Under the pieces are notes generated by a model that made no database searches, was not told the origin of the DNA, and saw only the letters and a list, made by a program, of their open reading frames with translations. This document shows, piece by piece, positions 51,426-60,499 of a DNA stretch of 64,000 bases. This DNA comes from Myxococcus stipitatus (GTDB lineage Bacteria; Myxococcota; Myxococcia; Myxococcales; Myxococcaceae), in contig NZ_CP147913.1 in assembly GCF_037414475.1 (NCBI RefSeq), forward strand, positions 1-64,000, written 5' to 3'. Both the position numbers and the translations under genes were made by a program. Numbering within the stretch: position 1 is the first letter of the stretch; the number at the start of each line of letters is the position of its first letter.

Positions 51426-54149
51426 TCAGTGCGCGTCCGCCCAGCTCCGTCCGGAGCCGACATCCACCTTGAGCGGCACCTTGAGCGTGGCCACGCCCGC
51501 CATGCCGCGAGCCACCAGCGCCTTCACCTGCTCCACCTCCGCGTCGGGCGCCTCGAGCAGGAGTTCGTCATGCACCTGCAGCAGCATGACGGTGCGCAGC
51601 CCCTTCGCGCGCAGCTCCGCGTCCACCACCAGCATGGCCTTCTTGATGAGGTCCGCGGCGGTGCCTTGAATGGGCATGTTGATGGCGGCCCGCTCGGCGG
51701 CCTGGGCCACGGCGCGGTTCTTCGACGTCAGGTCCGCCATGTAGCGGCGGCGGCCGTACAGCGTCTCCACGTAGCCCGTCTTGCGGCCGTTGTTGACGGT
51801 GTCATCCAGGTAGCGGCGGATGCCGGCGTAGCGCGTGAAATAGCGCTCGATGATGTCGCGCGCCGTCTCCTGGGGGATGCCCAGCCGCGACGCCAGGCCG
51901 TGCGGTGACAGGCCGTAGGCGATGCCGAAGTTCACCATCTTCGCCACGCGGCGCTGCTCCCGGTCCACCTGGTCCGGGGCCACGCCGAACACCTCGGCGG
52001 CGGTGCGGCTGTGCACGTCCTCGTCATTCCGGAACGCCTCGATGAGCACCGGGTCGTCCGCGATGTGGGCCAACAGCCGCAGCTCCACCTGGCTGTAGTC
52101 GGCGCTGACCAGCTGGTGGCCCTCGGCCGCGACGAAGGCGCGGCGAATCTCGCGCCCCAGCTCCGTGCGCACGGGGATGTTCTGGAGGTTGGGGTCCGTG
52201 GACGACAGGCGCCCCGTGGCGGTGGCCGCCTGGTGGTACGTCGTGTGGATGCGCTTGTCGGCCGCCACCAGCGTGGGCAGCGTGTCCAGGTAGGTGCTCT
52301 TGAGCTTGGACAGGCTCCGGTACTCGATGATGGCGTTGGGCAGCGGGTGCTCCTCGGCCAGCTTCTCCAGCACCTCCTGGTCCGCGGACGGGCCCGTCTT
52401 GCCGCGCTTGATGATGGGCAGCTTCAAGTCCGTGAAGAGCACCTGCACCAGCTGCGGGTTGGAGCCGATGTTGAACTCGCGGCCCGCGTGTTTGTAGACC
52501 TCCTTCACCTGCGACTCGACGGCCGCGTCCACCTTCACGGAGATGCGCGCGAGCTCCTGCGTGTCCAGGACCACGCCCCGCCGCTCCATGCGCGCGAGGA
52601 TGGGCAGCAGCGGCAGCTCCAGCTCCCGCGCGAGCTGCGCCAGCTTCGCCTCCTCCAGCTCCTTCCACAGCTCCGGGGCAAGCCGTCGCGCCGCCTCCGC
52701 GCGCACCGCGAAGCCGGATGCCACCTCCTCCGGCGAGTGGTCCGCCAACGCCCGGTCCTTCTTGCCGCGCTTGCCCTCCGCCGCCGCGGGCAGCAGGGGC
52801 AGCTCCGAGGCCAGCCGCTCACGCGCCAGGTCCGCGAGCGCGTGCTCACGGCGCGACGGGTTGAGCAGGTAGCTCAACAGCTCCACGTCGTCCTGGGCCC
52901 CACCCAGCTCGATTCCCTCGTTGGCGAGCACCAGGGTGAGGGCCTTGAGGTCATGCCCCCCCTTCTTCACCGCGGGGTCCTCCAGCACGGCCTTCATCAC
53001 GGCGGTGAAGGACTCGGGCCGGACCTGGGTCGCGCCAAGCACCGCGTGGCGCAGCGGCACGTAGCGGGTGCTCGCGTCGGGGAGCGCGAAGCCCACGCCC
53101 ACGAGCTTCGCGGCGAAGGGCATGCCCTCGAAGGCGGGGATGACGCTGACGGAGCCCGCGGCACGCACGGCGTCCGCCAGGGCCTGAAGCTCCGCGTCCG
53201 TGGTGACCAGCGTGGTGGTGGTGGACAGCGGAGCGGGCTTCTCCTTCGCGGGCTCGGCCGACTCGGACGCCCCCTGCTGGGGGAGCTCCTTGAGCAGCGC
53301 GTAGAACTCCAGCTCCGTGAAGAGCTCGCGGGCCTTCGCGGCATCCAGCTCCTTGCGCGTCAGCTCCGCCACGCGGACCTCCAGCGGCAGGTCTGTGTTG
53401 AAGGACACGAGCTGGCGGGCACGCAAGAGGCTCTCGCGATGCGAGGCGATGGCGTCGCGAATCTTGGGCTTCTTCACCTCATCCAGCCGTGACAACAGAG
53501 TGTCCACGTCGCCAAACTGTTGGATGAGCTCCGTGGCCGTCTTGGGGCCGATGCCCGGGACCTTGGCCACGTTGTCCACCGCGTCGCCGATGAGCGCCAG
53601 GTAGTCCCGCATCTGCCGGGGCTCGATGCCCAGCCGCTCCTTCACCTCCGCGGGCCCCGTGTGGACGTCCTTCATCGGGTCGAACAGGCGCACGTCCTCA
53701 TCCACGATCTGGATGAAGTCCTTGTCCCCGGTGACGACCTGGACCAGGAAGCCCTCCGCCTTGGCCTTCTGGGAGAGCGTGCCGATGACATCATCGGCCT
53801 CCCAGCCCGGCATCTCCAGCACCGGCAGGTTGAGGGCCTCCGTCACGCGGCGGATGAGCGCGAACTGGGGCACCAGGTCCTCGGGAGGACCTTCGCGGTG
53901 GGCCTTGTAGTTGGGGTCGATCTTCTGACGCTCCGCGCGGCTCTCCTTGTCGAAGGCGAGCGCCACGTGGGAGGGCTTCAAGTCCCGCAGGGCCTTGAGC
54001 ACCATGCGCGTGAAGCCGAGCACGGCGTTGGTGGGCACCCCCTTGCTCGTCGTGAGCGGAGGGATGGCGTGGTAGGCGCGGAAGATGAAGCCGGACGCGT
54101 CGATGAGGACCAGGGTGGGCGCGGAGCGCGGAGGGCTGGTGTCGGCCAT
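51426..54149 (-). CDS. polA: DNA polymerase I
   Basis: 907 residues; fills gaps and removes RNA primers in replication and repair. The N-terminal 5' nuclease (about 10-290) has GWEADDVIGTL, TGDKDFIQIVD and GDAVDNVAKVPGIGPKTA. The polymerase part has SADYSQVELRLLAHIA (motif A), the O-helix RRVAKMVNFGIAYG (motif B) and LQVHDELLLE (motif C), all intact. The middle 3'-5' exonuclease fold is present, but the catalytic positions are lost: the DxE motif reads I-P-A-F-E, GQNLKYD reads GHDLKAL, and the third acidic site reads AVRAEAA. Proofreading is therefore not expected, as in Taq PolI. ATG 54149 matches the family start. It follows the FHA gene by 45 bp on the same strand. Confidence 0.97.
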   Translation of the reverse strand: MADTSPPRSAPTLVLIDASGFIFRAYHAIPPLTTSKGVPTNAVLGFTRMVLKALRDLKPSHVALAFDKESRAERQKIDPNYKAHREGPPEDLVPQFALIRRVTEALNLPVLEMPGWEADDVIGTLSQKAKAEGFLVQVVTGDKDFIQIVDEDVRLFDPMKDVHTGPAEVKERLGIEPRQMRDYLALIGDAVDNVAKVPGIGPKTATELIQQFGDVDTLLSRLDEVKKPKIRDAIASHRESLLRARQLVSFNTDLPLEVRVAELTRKELDAAKARELFTELEFYALLKELPQQGASESAEPAKEKPAPLSTTTTLVTTDAELQALADAVRAAGSVSVIPAFEGMPFAAKLVGVGFALPDASTRYVPLRHAVLGATQVRPESFTAVMKAVLEDPAVKKGGHDLKALTLVLANEGIELGGAQDDVELLSYLLNPSRREHALADLARERLASELPLLPAAAEGKRGKKDRALADHSPEEVASGFAVRAEAARRLAPELWKELEEAKLAQLARELELPLLPILARMERRGVVLDTQELARISVKVDAAVESQVKEVYKHAGREFNIGSNPQLVQVLFTDLKLPIIKRGKTGPSADQEVLEKLAEEHPLPNAIIEYRSLSKLKSTYLDTLPTLVAADKRIHTTYHQAATATGRLSSTDPNLQNIPVRTELGREIRRAFVAAEGHQLVSADYSQVELRLLAHIADDPVLIEAFRNDEDVHSRTAAEVFGVAPDQVDREQRRVAKMVNFGIAYGLSPHGLASRLGIPQETARDIIERYFTRYAGIRRYLDDTVNNGRKTGYVETLYGRRRYMADLTSKNRAVAQAAERAAINMPIQGTAADLIKKAMLVVDAELRAKGLRTVMLLQVHDELLLEAPDAEVEQVKALVARGMAGVATLKVPLKVDVGSGRSWADAH

Positions 54150-54194
54150 GCCCCCGTGCCTAGCGCGCCCGCCCCTCCCTGTCCATGTCGCGCG

Positions 54195-56429
54195 CTACGG
54201 GCAGCCCAGCTCCCGCTTCTTCGCTATCACCATCTCCTCCACGCCATCTCCCTTGACGGCCAGGTCCAGCACGGCGGCCATGTCGCCGCAGGAGCTCGCA
54301 CCTCGGAAGGTGTTGAGCGCCATGGTGGAGCAGTACCCCGCCGCCTTGTTGAGGTCCGGGTTGCCCGCGTAGAAGCCAAAGCCCATCTTCCACAGCTTGC
54401 ACGCGCGGCGCTTGTCCTCGCGGTCCGCCCAGTGCTTGCCGCGCTGGTACGACTTGTCCGCCATGTCCTGGAGGATGCTGCGCCGGTAGAACGACGGCTT
54501 GGACTCCGCCAGCTCCAACATCAGCGACTTGTCGACTTCCAGGGCTTCACGCAGCGGCTCGGCGGCCTTCTCCGGGTCGTCCGCGGCGAGCGAGCTCTGC
54601 CCCGTCTTGAAGAGCTGATCCACCGTGGACATCGTCTTCATCATCTCGTCCGCCGCGGCATGGAACTGCGCGGACTCGTAGTTGGAGCGCAGCTTCTGCA
54701 GCGTGGCCAGCGCCTCGCTGCCGCGGCCAAACCAGTAGTCCATCATCGCCGCCTGCATCAGCTTGTTGGTGTAGCGCTTGTTCACCGCCTCCTGCACCAC
54801 CACCTTCGGGTCCGTGGGCTGGTTGTCGCGGTTGAGCACGTCCGCCACCGGGCACGTCCAGGGAATCGAGTTGGGGTCCAGCTTCACGCGCGAGATGAGG
54901 AACTTCACGAACAAGGGGTCCTTGGGACGCCACTCGTTCTTGCGCAACTTGCCCTCCAACCGCAGCGTGAAGCCCAGGGGCGGCTGCAGGTCGTCGCGGG
55001 GCTGGTTCTGGCACCACACCGCCATGTACGTCTGGCAGCGAGGCACCGCGGCGCTCCACTGCGAGTCGCGCAGGTAGCGCTTGCAGTCGTCCAGCGCGCG
55101 CTTCGTCACCTGCTCGGCCGCCTCGCTCGCCTTGGAGCGGGCCCGCCGGAAGTACTCACTCTCCCGGGGAATCTTCCGGAAGGATTCCAACGCGTCCTCG
55201 GGCTTGAGGCGCTGCAGGAACTTCTCTCCCGCGGAGAAGTTCTCGAAGGCTTCCTTCTCCAGCTTGATGCGGCGGATGAGGGTGTTGGCGTCGGTGTTGA
55301 TGGGGTCGATGTCCAGGACCGCCGAGCACGTCTGCTCGGCCTTGACCCAGTTGGGTGCGCCCAGCTCGCTGGAGGCATAGGAGCGGCACTCGCTGAGCAG
55401 GTCCACCACCTGCTGCGCGGGGTCCGCGGCAGCGCCCTGCCCCATGGGCATCCCGTCACCGGCCGGCGTGGACGGGAGCACCGCCTTGACCACGCCCGCC
55501 AGGAGCAGCACGCCCACGACACCACTGCCCACCATGATCAGCTTCTTGCGCCGGGCCGCTTCCCCTCCATCCTGCGCCGCGTCGCGCCTGCGGCTGGGAG
55601 GAGCCGCACCCGCGCCCCTGCGGGACGGGGATGACGCGGCGGCCTCGGCCTGAGGCGCCTCGAACGACAGCTCCACCACGCCGAACTGGAGCTGGTCTCC
55701 GGGCTGGAGCTCCACCGCCTCCGGCCCCAGGGGGTCGCCGTTGAGCAGCGTTCCGTTGGCGCTTCCCAGGTCCCGCACCACCACGCCGGCACCGGTCGCT
55801 TCCAGCTCCGCGTGCTTGCGGCTGACCGAGTCATCCTCGAGCACGATGCCCGCGGGAGGCAGCCGTCCCACGAGCACCTTGCCCTTGAGCGGATACGTCT
55901 TGCCCGCCCACGGGCCCACCATTCCGCGCAGCACCGGCCCACTGCTGGCGCCTGGAGGCGTCCCCACGGGCTTCGCGGGCCGCTTCGCCAGCGCCGCGCC
56001 CGCCGGGGGACTTGTGCCCGGGGCCTTCGACTTGATGCTGGGCAGGGCCCGCGTGGAGCGAGCCCCCGCCCCTTCCGCGCCCACGGGCATGGCATCGGGC
56101 GGCGCGCTCTTGGCAGGCCGTCGCGAGCCCGAGCTCCGCACGGGGGCCGCCTTGAGCACAAGCGTGTAGTCGCCGAGCACCACCTCGGACTGGGGCGTGA
56201 GCGCGGTGGGCTCCGCGATGCGCTCGCCGTCCACGAACGTGCCGTTGGCGCTGCCCAGGTCCTCGATGAAGACCGTTCCCGCCTCGGAGAAGACGCGCGC
56301 GTGTGTCCGCGACACGCCCCCTTCGGTGAGCAGGATGTCGCAGCCCTGCTGGCGGCCCAGCTTCAGCTCGCCAGCGACTTCGTATTCGTTCTCCGTGCCA
56401 TCAGGCTGACGGACGACCAGGGTGGACAT
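54195..56429 (-). CDS. Double-FHA membrane protein with a large periplasmic helical domain
   Basis: 744 residues. Two forkhead-associated domains (about 1-95 and 165-256) keep the phosphothreonine-binding pattern (GRQQGCDI, SRTHA, GSANGTFVDG; GRLPPAGI, SRKHAE, GSANGTLLNG). A Pro/Ala/basic linker joins them. One membrane segment (about 297-318) follows RRKK, so the FHA domains are cytoplasmic. The remaining 420 residues are helical and TPR-like, with paired cysteines, outside the membrane. ATG lies six bases after the CpaF-like stop, so the two are coupled. It may link Ser/Thr kinase signals to the secretion ATPase; that is inference. Confidence 0.85.
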   Translation of the reverse strand: MSTLVVRQPDGTENEYEVAGELKLGRQQGCDILLTEGGVSRTHARVFSEAGTVFIEDLGSANGTFVDGERIAEPTALTPQSEVVLGDYTLVLKAAPVRSSGSRRPAKSAPPDAMPVGAEGAGARSTRALPSIKSKAPGTSPPAGAALAKRPAKPVGTPPGASSGPVLRGMVGPWAGKTYPLKGKVLVGRLPPAGIVLEDDSVSRKHAELEATGAGVVVRDLGSANGTLLNGDPLGPEAVELQPGDQLQFGVVELSFEAPQAEAAASSPSRRGAGAAPPSRRRDAAQDGGEAARRKKLIMVGSGVVGVLLLAGVVKAVLPSTPAGDGMPMGQGAAADPAQQVVDLLSECRSYASSELGAPNWVKAEQTCSAVLDIDPINTDANTLIRRIKLEKEAFENFSAGEKFLQRLKPEDALESFRKIPRESEYFRRARSKASEAAEQVTKRALDDCKRYLRDSQWSAAVPRCQTYMAVWCQNQPRDDLQPPLGFTLRLEGKLRKNEWRPKDPLFVKFLISRVKLDPNSIPWTCPVADVLNRDNQPTDPKVVVQEAVNKRYTNKLMQAAMMDYWFGRGSEALATLQKLRSNYESAQFHAAADEMMKTMSTVDQLFKTGQSSLAADDPEKAAEPLREALEVDKSLMLELAESKPSFYRRSILQDMADKSYQRGKHWADREDKRRACKLWKMGFGFYAGNPDLNKAAGYCSTMALNTFRGASSCGDMAAVLDLAVKGDGVEEMVIAKKRELGCP

Positions 56430-56435
56430 GGCGCG

Positions 56436-58220
56436 TCAGTCCTCGCGGAAGATGCTCATGTTGACGGGGATGCCTTTGCGCTGAAGCTCGTCGTAGAACT
56501 TCGGCACGAAGCCGGACGCCACGAAGCGGCCACGCACCTTGTGGTCCTCCGTGAAGCCGTCCTGCTTGTAATAGAAGATGTCCTGGAGGGTCACGATGTC
56601 GACCTCCATGCCGGACACCTCGGTGACGAAGCAGATCTTCCGGGTGCCGTCGGAGAAGCGCGTCTGCTGCACGATCATGTGCACCGCACTGGCGATCTGC
56701 TCGCGGATGGCCTTCACCGGCAGCTCCATGCCGGACATGAGCACCATCGTCTCCAGCCGGGCGATGGCGTCACGCGGCGTGTTCGCGTGCAGCGTGGTGA
56801 GCGAGCCGTCATGGCCCGTGTTCATCGCCTGGAGCATGTCCAGCGTCTCGCCGGAGCGGCACTCGCCCACGACGATGCGGTCAGGCCGCATGCGCAGACA
56901 GTTCTTCACCAGGTCGCGGATGGTGATGGCGCCCTTGCCTTCCAGGTTGGGCGGACGGCTCTCCAACTGGACCCAGTGGTCCTGGGGCAGCTGAAGCTCC
57001 GCGGCGTCCTCCACCGTGACGATGCGCTCACTGTCCGGGATGAAGGCGCTGATGATGTTGAGCGTCGTCGTCTTCCCGGAGCCCGTGCCGCCGGAGATGA
57101 CGATGTTTCGCCGCGCCTTGACGCACATCTCCAGGAACTCGGCCATCTGCGCCGTCAGCGTCTTGTACTTGATGAGGTCCTGGATCTTCAGCGAGTCCTT
57201 CTTGAACTTGCGGATGGTGATGCAGGGCCCCTTCAACGCCAGCGGCGGGATGATGGCGTTGACGCGGCTGCCATCCTTGAGGCGCGCGTCCACCAGCGGG
57301 CTGGACTCGTCGATGCGGCGGCCAATGGGCGCCACGATTCGCTCGATGACGCCAAGCACCGCCTGGTTCGAGGAGAAGGTCTTCTCCGACAGCGTCAGCT
57401 TGCCCTTGCGCTCGATGTAGATCTGGTTGGCGTGGTTCACCATGATCTCGCTGATCTCATCCGACGCGAGGAACGCCTCGAGGGGCCCCAGGCCCAGCGC
57501 CTCGTTGATGACGTCGGTGAGCAGCTCCTCCCGGTCCACGTCCTCCGGGAGCTCTCCATCCGCCTCCATCTGGTCGATGATGTCGCGGATGGCCTTCTCG
57601 GTCCGGCGCCAGAGCTCGTCATCGCCCAGCCGGTCCATGTCCATGCGGCGCAAGTCGAGATACTCGATGAGCCGGTCGTGGATCTCCTTCTGGAGCCGCG
57701 TGTAGCGCTCCTGCCTCGGGTCCACCTTCTTCTTGTTCTTGGCCAGCGCGGAGGCCATGGACGCCGGCATGCGTCCCGCAGCGGGCGCCGGTGCGGGCGC
57801 GGGAGGAGGCTCCTCTTCTTCGTAGGGAGGCTCGTCCTCGTACGGCTCCTCCTCCGGGTAGCCCTCATCTCCCTGGTCGTCGTAGGCCTCTTCCTCCTGG
57901 CCCGCGCGCGTCATCGCCGGACCCGCGTCCTCCAGAGGCTCCACGTTGATGATGTAGTCGCCGATGTAGATTTCATCGGTCGGCTTGAGCACCTGCGGCG
58001 CGGCGATCTTCTTGCCGTTCACGAAGGTGCCGTTCGTGGACTTCATATCCACGATGATGCACTTGCCATCCTTGGCGACGATGCGGGAGTGGTACTTCGA
58101 GACATTGCCCTTCGCGAGCATGATGTCATTGCCGGGCAGCCGACCGATGGTGATTTCCGGCTTGTGGTACTCGCGCTGCTCGGTCCCGCCGCCCTTTTCC
58201 GCGAGGGTGATCAAAAACAT
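56436..58220 (-). CDS. cpaF: FHA-CpaF fusion, type II/IVb secretion ATPase
   Basis: 594 residues, cytoplasmic. The N-terminal FHA domain (about 1-95) has IGRLPGNDIML, KYHSRI and KSTNGTFVNGKK. An acidic and Pro-rich linker (about 96-150) leads to a CpaF/TadA-type ATPase: Walker A GGTGSGKTTTLN (about 374-385), Walker B DRIVVGECRSGETLDM, His box HDGSLTTLHANTPRDA. Hexameric ATPases of this family power Tad pili or related export. ATG 58220 starts the FHA fold; a GTG at 58250 would add ten residues. It lies between a secretin gene and the double-FHA gene. Pilins and TadB/TadC are not in the window. Confidence 0.93.
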   Translation of the reverse strand: MFLITLAEKGGGTEQREYHKPEITIGRLPGNDIMLAKGNVSKYHSRIVAKDGKCIIVDMKSTNGTFVNGKKIAAPQVLKPTDEIYIGDYIINVEPLEDAGPAMTRAGQEEEAYDDQGDEGYPEEEPYEDEPPYEEEEPPPAPAPAPAAGRMPASMASALAKNKKKVDPRQERYTRLQKEIHDRLIEYLDLRRMDMDRLGDDELWRRTEKAIRDIIDQMEADGELPEDVDREELLTDVINEALGLGPLEAFLASDEISEIMVNHANQIYIERKGKLTLSEKTFSSNQAVLGVIERIVAPIGRRIDESSPLVDARLKDGSRVNAIIPPLALKGPCITIRKFKKDSLKIQDLIKYKTLTAQMAEFLEMCVKARRNIVISGGTGSGKTTTLNIISAFIPDSERIVTVEDAAELQLPQDHWVQLESRPPNLEGKGAITIRDLVKNCLRMRPDRIVVGECRSGETLDMLQAMNTGHDGSLTTLHANTPRDAIARLETMVLMSGMELPVKAIREQIASAVHMIVQQTRFSDGTRKICFVTEVSGMEVDIVTLQDIFYYKQDGFTEDHKVRGRFVASGFVPKFYDELQRKGIPVNMSIFRED

Positions 58221-58291
58221 GGGGCGGATGCTAGCAAGCACACCTTCCACCTCAAAGCGTCAGCCGCAGTGGAAAGTCCGCCCGCAACGCC

Positions 58292-58359
58292 GACGGGCCG
58301 GAACCCGCCTCGCGAAGAGGAGAGTCCGGCCCGTCCAGGGGGCCCACGACGGGCCCGTC
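58292..58359 (-). terminator. Hairpin and palindrome between the secretin and cpaF genes
   Basis: GACGGGCCGGA (58292-58302) pairs with TCCGGCCCGTC (58325-58335), 11 bp, with a further 4-bp stem inside its loop. Next to it is the perfect 12-bp palindrome GACGGGCCCGTC (58348-58359). They lie just after the secretin stop on the minus strand and could partly end that transcript or set unequal secretin and ATPase levels. No T-run is seen. Confidence 0.45.
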
Positions 58360-58382
58360 AACCAGGTGCCGCGAGCGGCGCC

Positions 58383-59831
58383 TCAGTCGAAGATGTTGAA
58401 GTTCACCTCGGAGCGCGCCTGCTTGTAGCGGCTCTTCACGTCCTCGATGATGGTCCGGACCTTGTCCGAGTCCGGGTTCACGATGCGCGGCGTGACGAAG
58501 ATGACCAGTTCGCGCTTGGTGGAGTCGAAGCCGCGGCTCTTGAAGAGCTCACCGATGATGGGGATGTGACCCAGGCCCGGAATCTTCGACACGGCCTTCT
58601 GCTCGTCGTGGCTGAACACACCGGACAGGACGATGGTCTCACCATGCCGCACGGTGACGTTCGTCTTCACTTTGCGAGTACGGAAGCCCGGCACCGTGGA
58701 AGAACCACCGATGGACACCGCGACGGAGGTGTCGATTTCAGAGGCCTCCGCCTCGATCTCCGTCTGGATGTTGCCGTTGCGGTCCGCCGTGGGGCGCAGG
58801 TTCAGGATGACGCCGTACTTCTTGTACTCGATGGAGAACTGGTTGTTCGTGATGAGGGGAATCGGGACCTCGCCACCGGCCAGGAACTCCGCCTTCTCAC
58901 CGCTGGCGCACACCAGCTTGGGCTGGGCGAGCAGGCGGCCGTAGCCGTCGTTGCCCTGGAACCCGATGGAGAAGTCCGCGCCCGCCGTCAGCCCCAGGTT
59001 GCCGCCGCCCTGCCCGAAGGAGCCCGGGAAGAGCTCCTGGGTGATGGACGCCGCGGCCGTGGCTGAACCGGCGATGTCCAACGGGTAGCGGATGCCGTAG
59101 CGGTCGCGGCTGTTGCGGCGGATTTCGACGAACTGGACCTCGGAGAGAATCATCCGCTTGATGCCGACGACGAGCAGGTTCTCCACCTTCTCGCCAATGG
59201 CCTTGGTGATGAGCTCCGCCTTCTGCAGGTCCTGCTGGCTCTCCACGGAGCCCTCCAGGAAGATGGTCGCGCCCACCACGTTGGCCTGCACGTTCTTCAG
59301 GCCCGCCTTCTGGAAGGCCGCGTTCAGGTTCTGCGCCACGAGCTTCTTGGCGTTGGGGGCAATCTTCACGAACGACTTCACGTTCGGATACAGGCCCACC
59401 ACCTGCTCGATGCGGTCCGCGTCCTGCGTCGTGTATGCCTGACCGTCCAGGTAGATGCGGTCGCCCACCATGCGGACGGAGACACCCTCGATTTCACCGA
59501 GGAGCCGCTTGATTTCAGCGATGACGTCGTTGGGGTCCTGCTTGCGGACGTTGATGAGATAGCTGGCGCGCTGACCCGTGGACTTCCAGATGAGCAGCGT
59601 CGTCTTGCCTTCGGCCTGACCGGTGACGAGCAGCTGCCCGGAGCCGAGCGTCTTCACCTCGGCGATGGACGGGTCGCCAAGGGCCACCTTGCTGAGGCCC
59701 GGAATCGTCAGCACCTTTTGGGCGCCGACTCCCAGGCTGACGGAAGTGCCGTCCTGGGCCAGGGCGGAGCCGCTGGCCACCAGGGCAACAAGAGCGCCAA
59801 GCGCGGCGGCATGCGTGAAGCGTGTGAACAT
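58383..59831 (-). CDS. cpaC: CpaC/RcpA-type secretin
   Basis: 482 residues; forms the outer-membrane pore of a Tad or type II-like system. A signal peptide ends at ALA-QDG (about residue 25). The N-terminal domain has the CpaC pattern VLTIPGLSKVALGDPSIAEV, followed by a BON-like segment (RLLGEIEGVSVRMVGDRIYLDG). The C-terminal secretin domain (about 240-455) has VQFVEI, QPKLVCASGEKAEFLAGGEVPIP and VPGFRTRKVKTNVTVRHGETIVLSG, ending with IPIIGELFKSR and ELVIFVTPRIV. The stretch GGAGAGGGG on the minus strand lies about nine bases before the ATG. The prepilin peptidase gene ends 29 bp upstream, so they probably share a transcript. Confidence 0.95.
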   Translation of the reverse strand: MFTRFTHAAALGALVALVASGSALAQDGTSVSLGVGAQKVLTIPGLSKVALGDPSIAEVKTLGSGQLLVTGQAEGKTTLLIWKSTGQRASYLINVRKQDPNDVIAEIKRLLGEIEGVSVRMVGDRIYLDGQAYTTQDADRIEQVVGLYPNVKSFVKIAPNAKKLVAQNLNAAFQKAGLKNVQANVVGATIFLEGSVESQQDLQKAELITKAIGEKVENLLVVGIKRMILSEVQFVEIRRNSRDRYGIRYPLDIAGSATAAASITQELFPGSFGQGGGNLGLTAGADFSIGFQGNDGYGRLLAQPKLVCASGEKAEFLAGGEVPIPLITNNQFSIEYKKYGVILNLRPTADRNGNIQTEIEAEASEIDTSVAVSIGGSSTVPGFRTRKVKTNVTVRHGETIVLSGVFSHDEQKAVSKIPGLGHIPIIGELFKSRGFDSTKRELVIFVTPRIVNPDSDKVRTIIEDVKSRYKQARSEVNFNIFD

Positions 59832-59860
59832 CGTGAGTGTCCCCTCTCCCTAGTCTCGAG

Positions 59861-60397
59861 CTAACCCAAGCTTTGTTGCTGCCACCACAACGCCCAGAAG
59901 GTTCCAAGCGCGATGGCCACCCCGTAGGGAATGTGCCGCTGCTCGGTGGGTTGCGCGTCCGAGCGCGCCAGGTGCAGTCGCACCGCCCAGCGCCGCAGCG
60001 CCGCCGCCACCGTGTCCCAGACCGCTCCTTGCCACAGAAGCGAGACGACCGCCTGGGCCGCGCCCACCAGGGAGATGAACGCAGCGGCCGCCATGGACGC
60101 CGGAAAACCCAGCACGGCGCCCACCCCTCCCATCAACTTCACGTCACCCCACCCCATCCGCCCCCGGAGCGCCGCCGGCATCAGCAGCAGTGACAGGCCC
60201 ACGCCCGACACCAGCCCGCTGATGAGCCCCTGCTCCAACCCTCCCACCCCTTCGGTGGCAAGGCGCACCCCCAGCCCCACCGCCATCAGCGGGTAGGTGA
60301 CCACGTCAAGGATCTCCCGGCGTAACACGTCCGTTACCACCGAGATCACCAGGGCCACTCCAAGGACCGTCCAAAGCGCGATGTGTCCAGGCGTCAT
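59861..60397 (-). CDS. cpaA: Prepilin peptidase, CpaA/TadV type
   Basis: 178 residues, integral inner-membrane aspartic protease that trims type IV-like prepilins. The two catalytic aspartates are Asp23 in VVTDVLRREILD and Asp85 in GWGDVK. About five hydrophobic segments are visible. The N-methylation domain of PilD-type enzymes is absent, as usual for CpaA/TadV. It is slightly longer at the C-terminus (about 40 extra polar residues, RRWAVRLHLARSDAQPTEQR) before a last hydrophobic stretch. It lies just upstream of the secretin gene. No prepilin substrate gene is in the window. Confidence 0.93.
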   Translation of the reverse strand: MTPGHIALWTVLGVALVISVVTDVLRREILDVVTYPLMAVGLGVRLATEGVGGLEQGLISGLVSGVGLSLLLMPAALRGRMGWGDVKLMGGVGAVLGFPASMAAAAFISLVGAAQAVVSLLWQGAVWDTVAAALRRWAVRLHLARSDAQPTEQRHIPYGVAIALGTFWALWWQQQSLG

Positions 60398-60478
60398 CCG
60401 TCGCCTGTCCCATTCGCGTCCAGGCGTCCGGTATCAAACCAGGGACGCCCGGAGGCCGTCAATTGGCGAACAGCGGGA

Positions 60479-60499
60479 GGCCCCCGGACAAAGGGGGCC
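60479..60499 (-). terminator. Hairpin at the 3' end of the FHA gene
   Basis: GGCCCCC (60479-60485) pairs with GGGGGCC (60493-60499), seven GC pairs with a seven-base loop, immediately after the TAG stop on the minus strand. It probably separates the FHA gene from the prepilin peptidase gene, though no T-run follows. Confidence 0.5.

Noticed and set aside
53520..59066. Long plus-strand frames (704 and 1084 codons) over polA, FHA and secretion genes
   Set aside because: They are antisense to well-recognised proteins and have no family motifs; GC-rich codon phase explains them.
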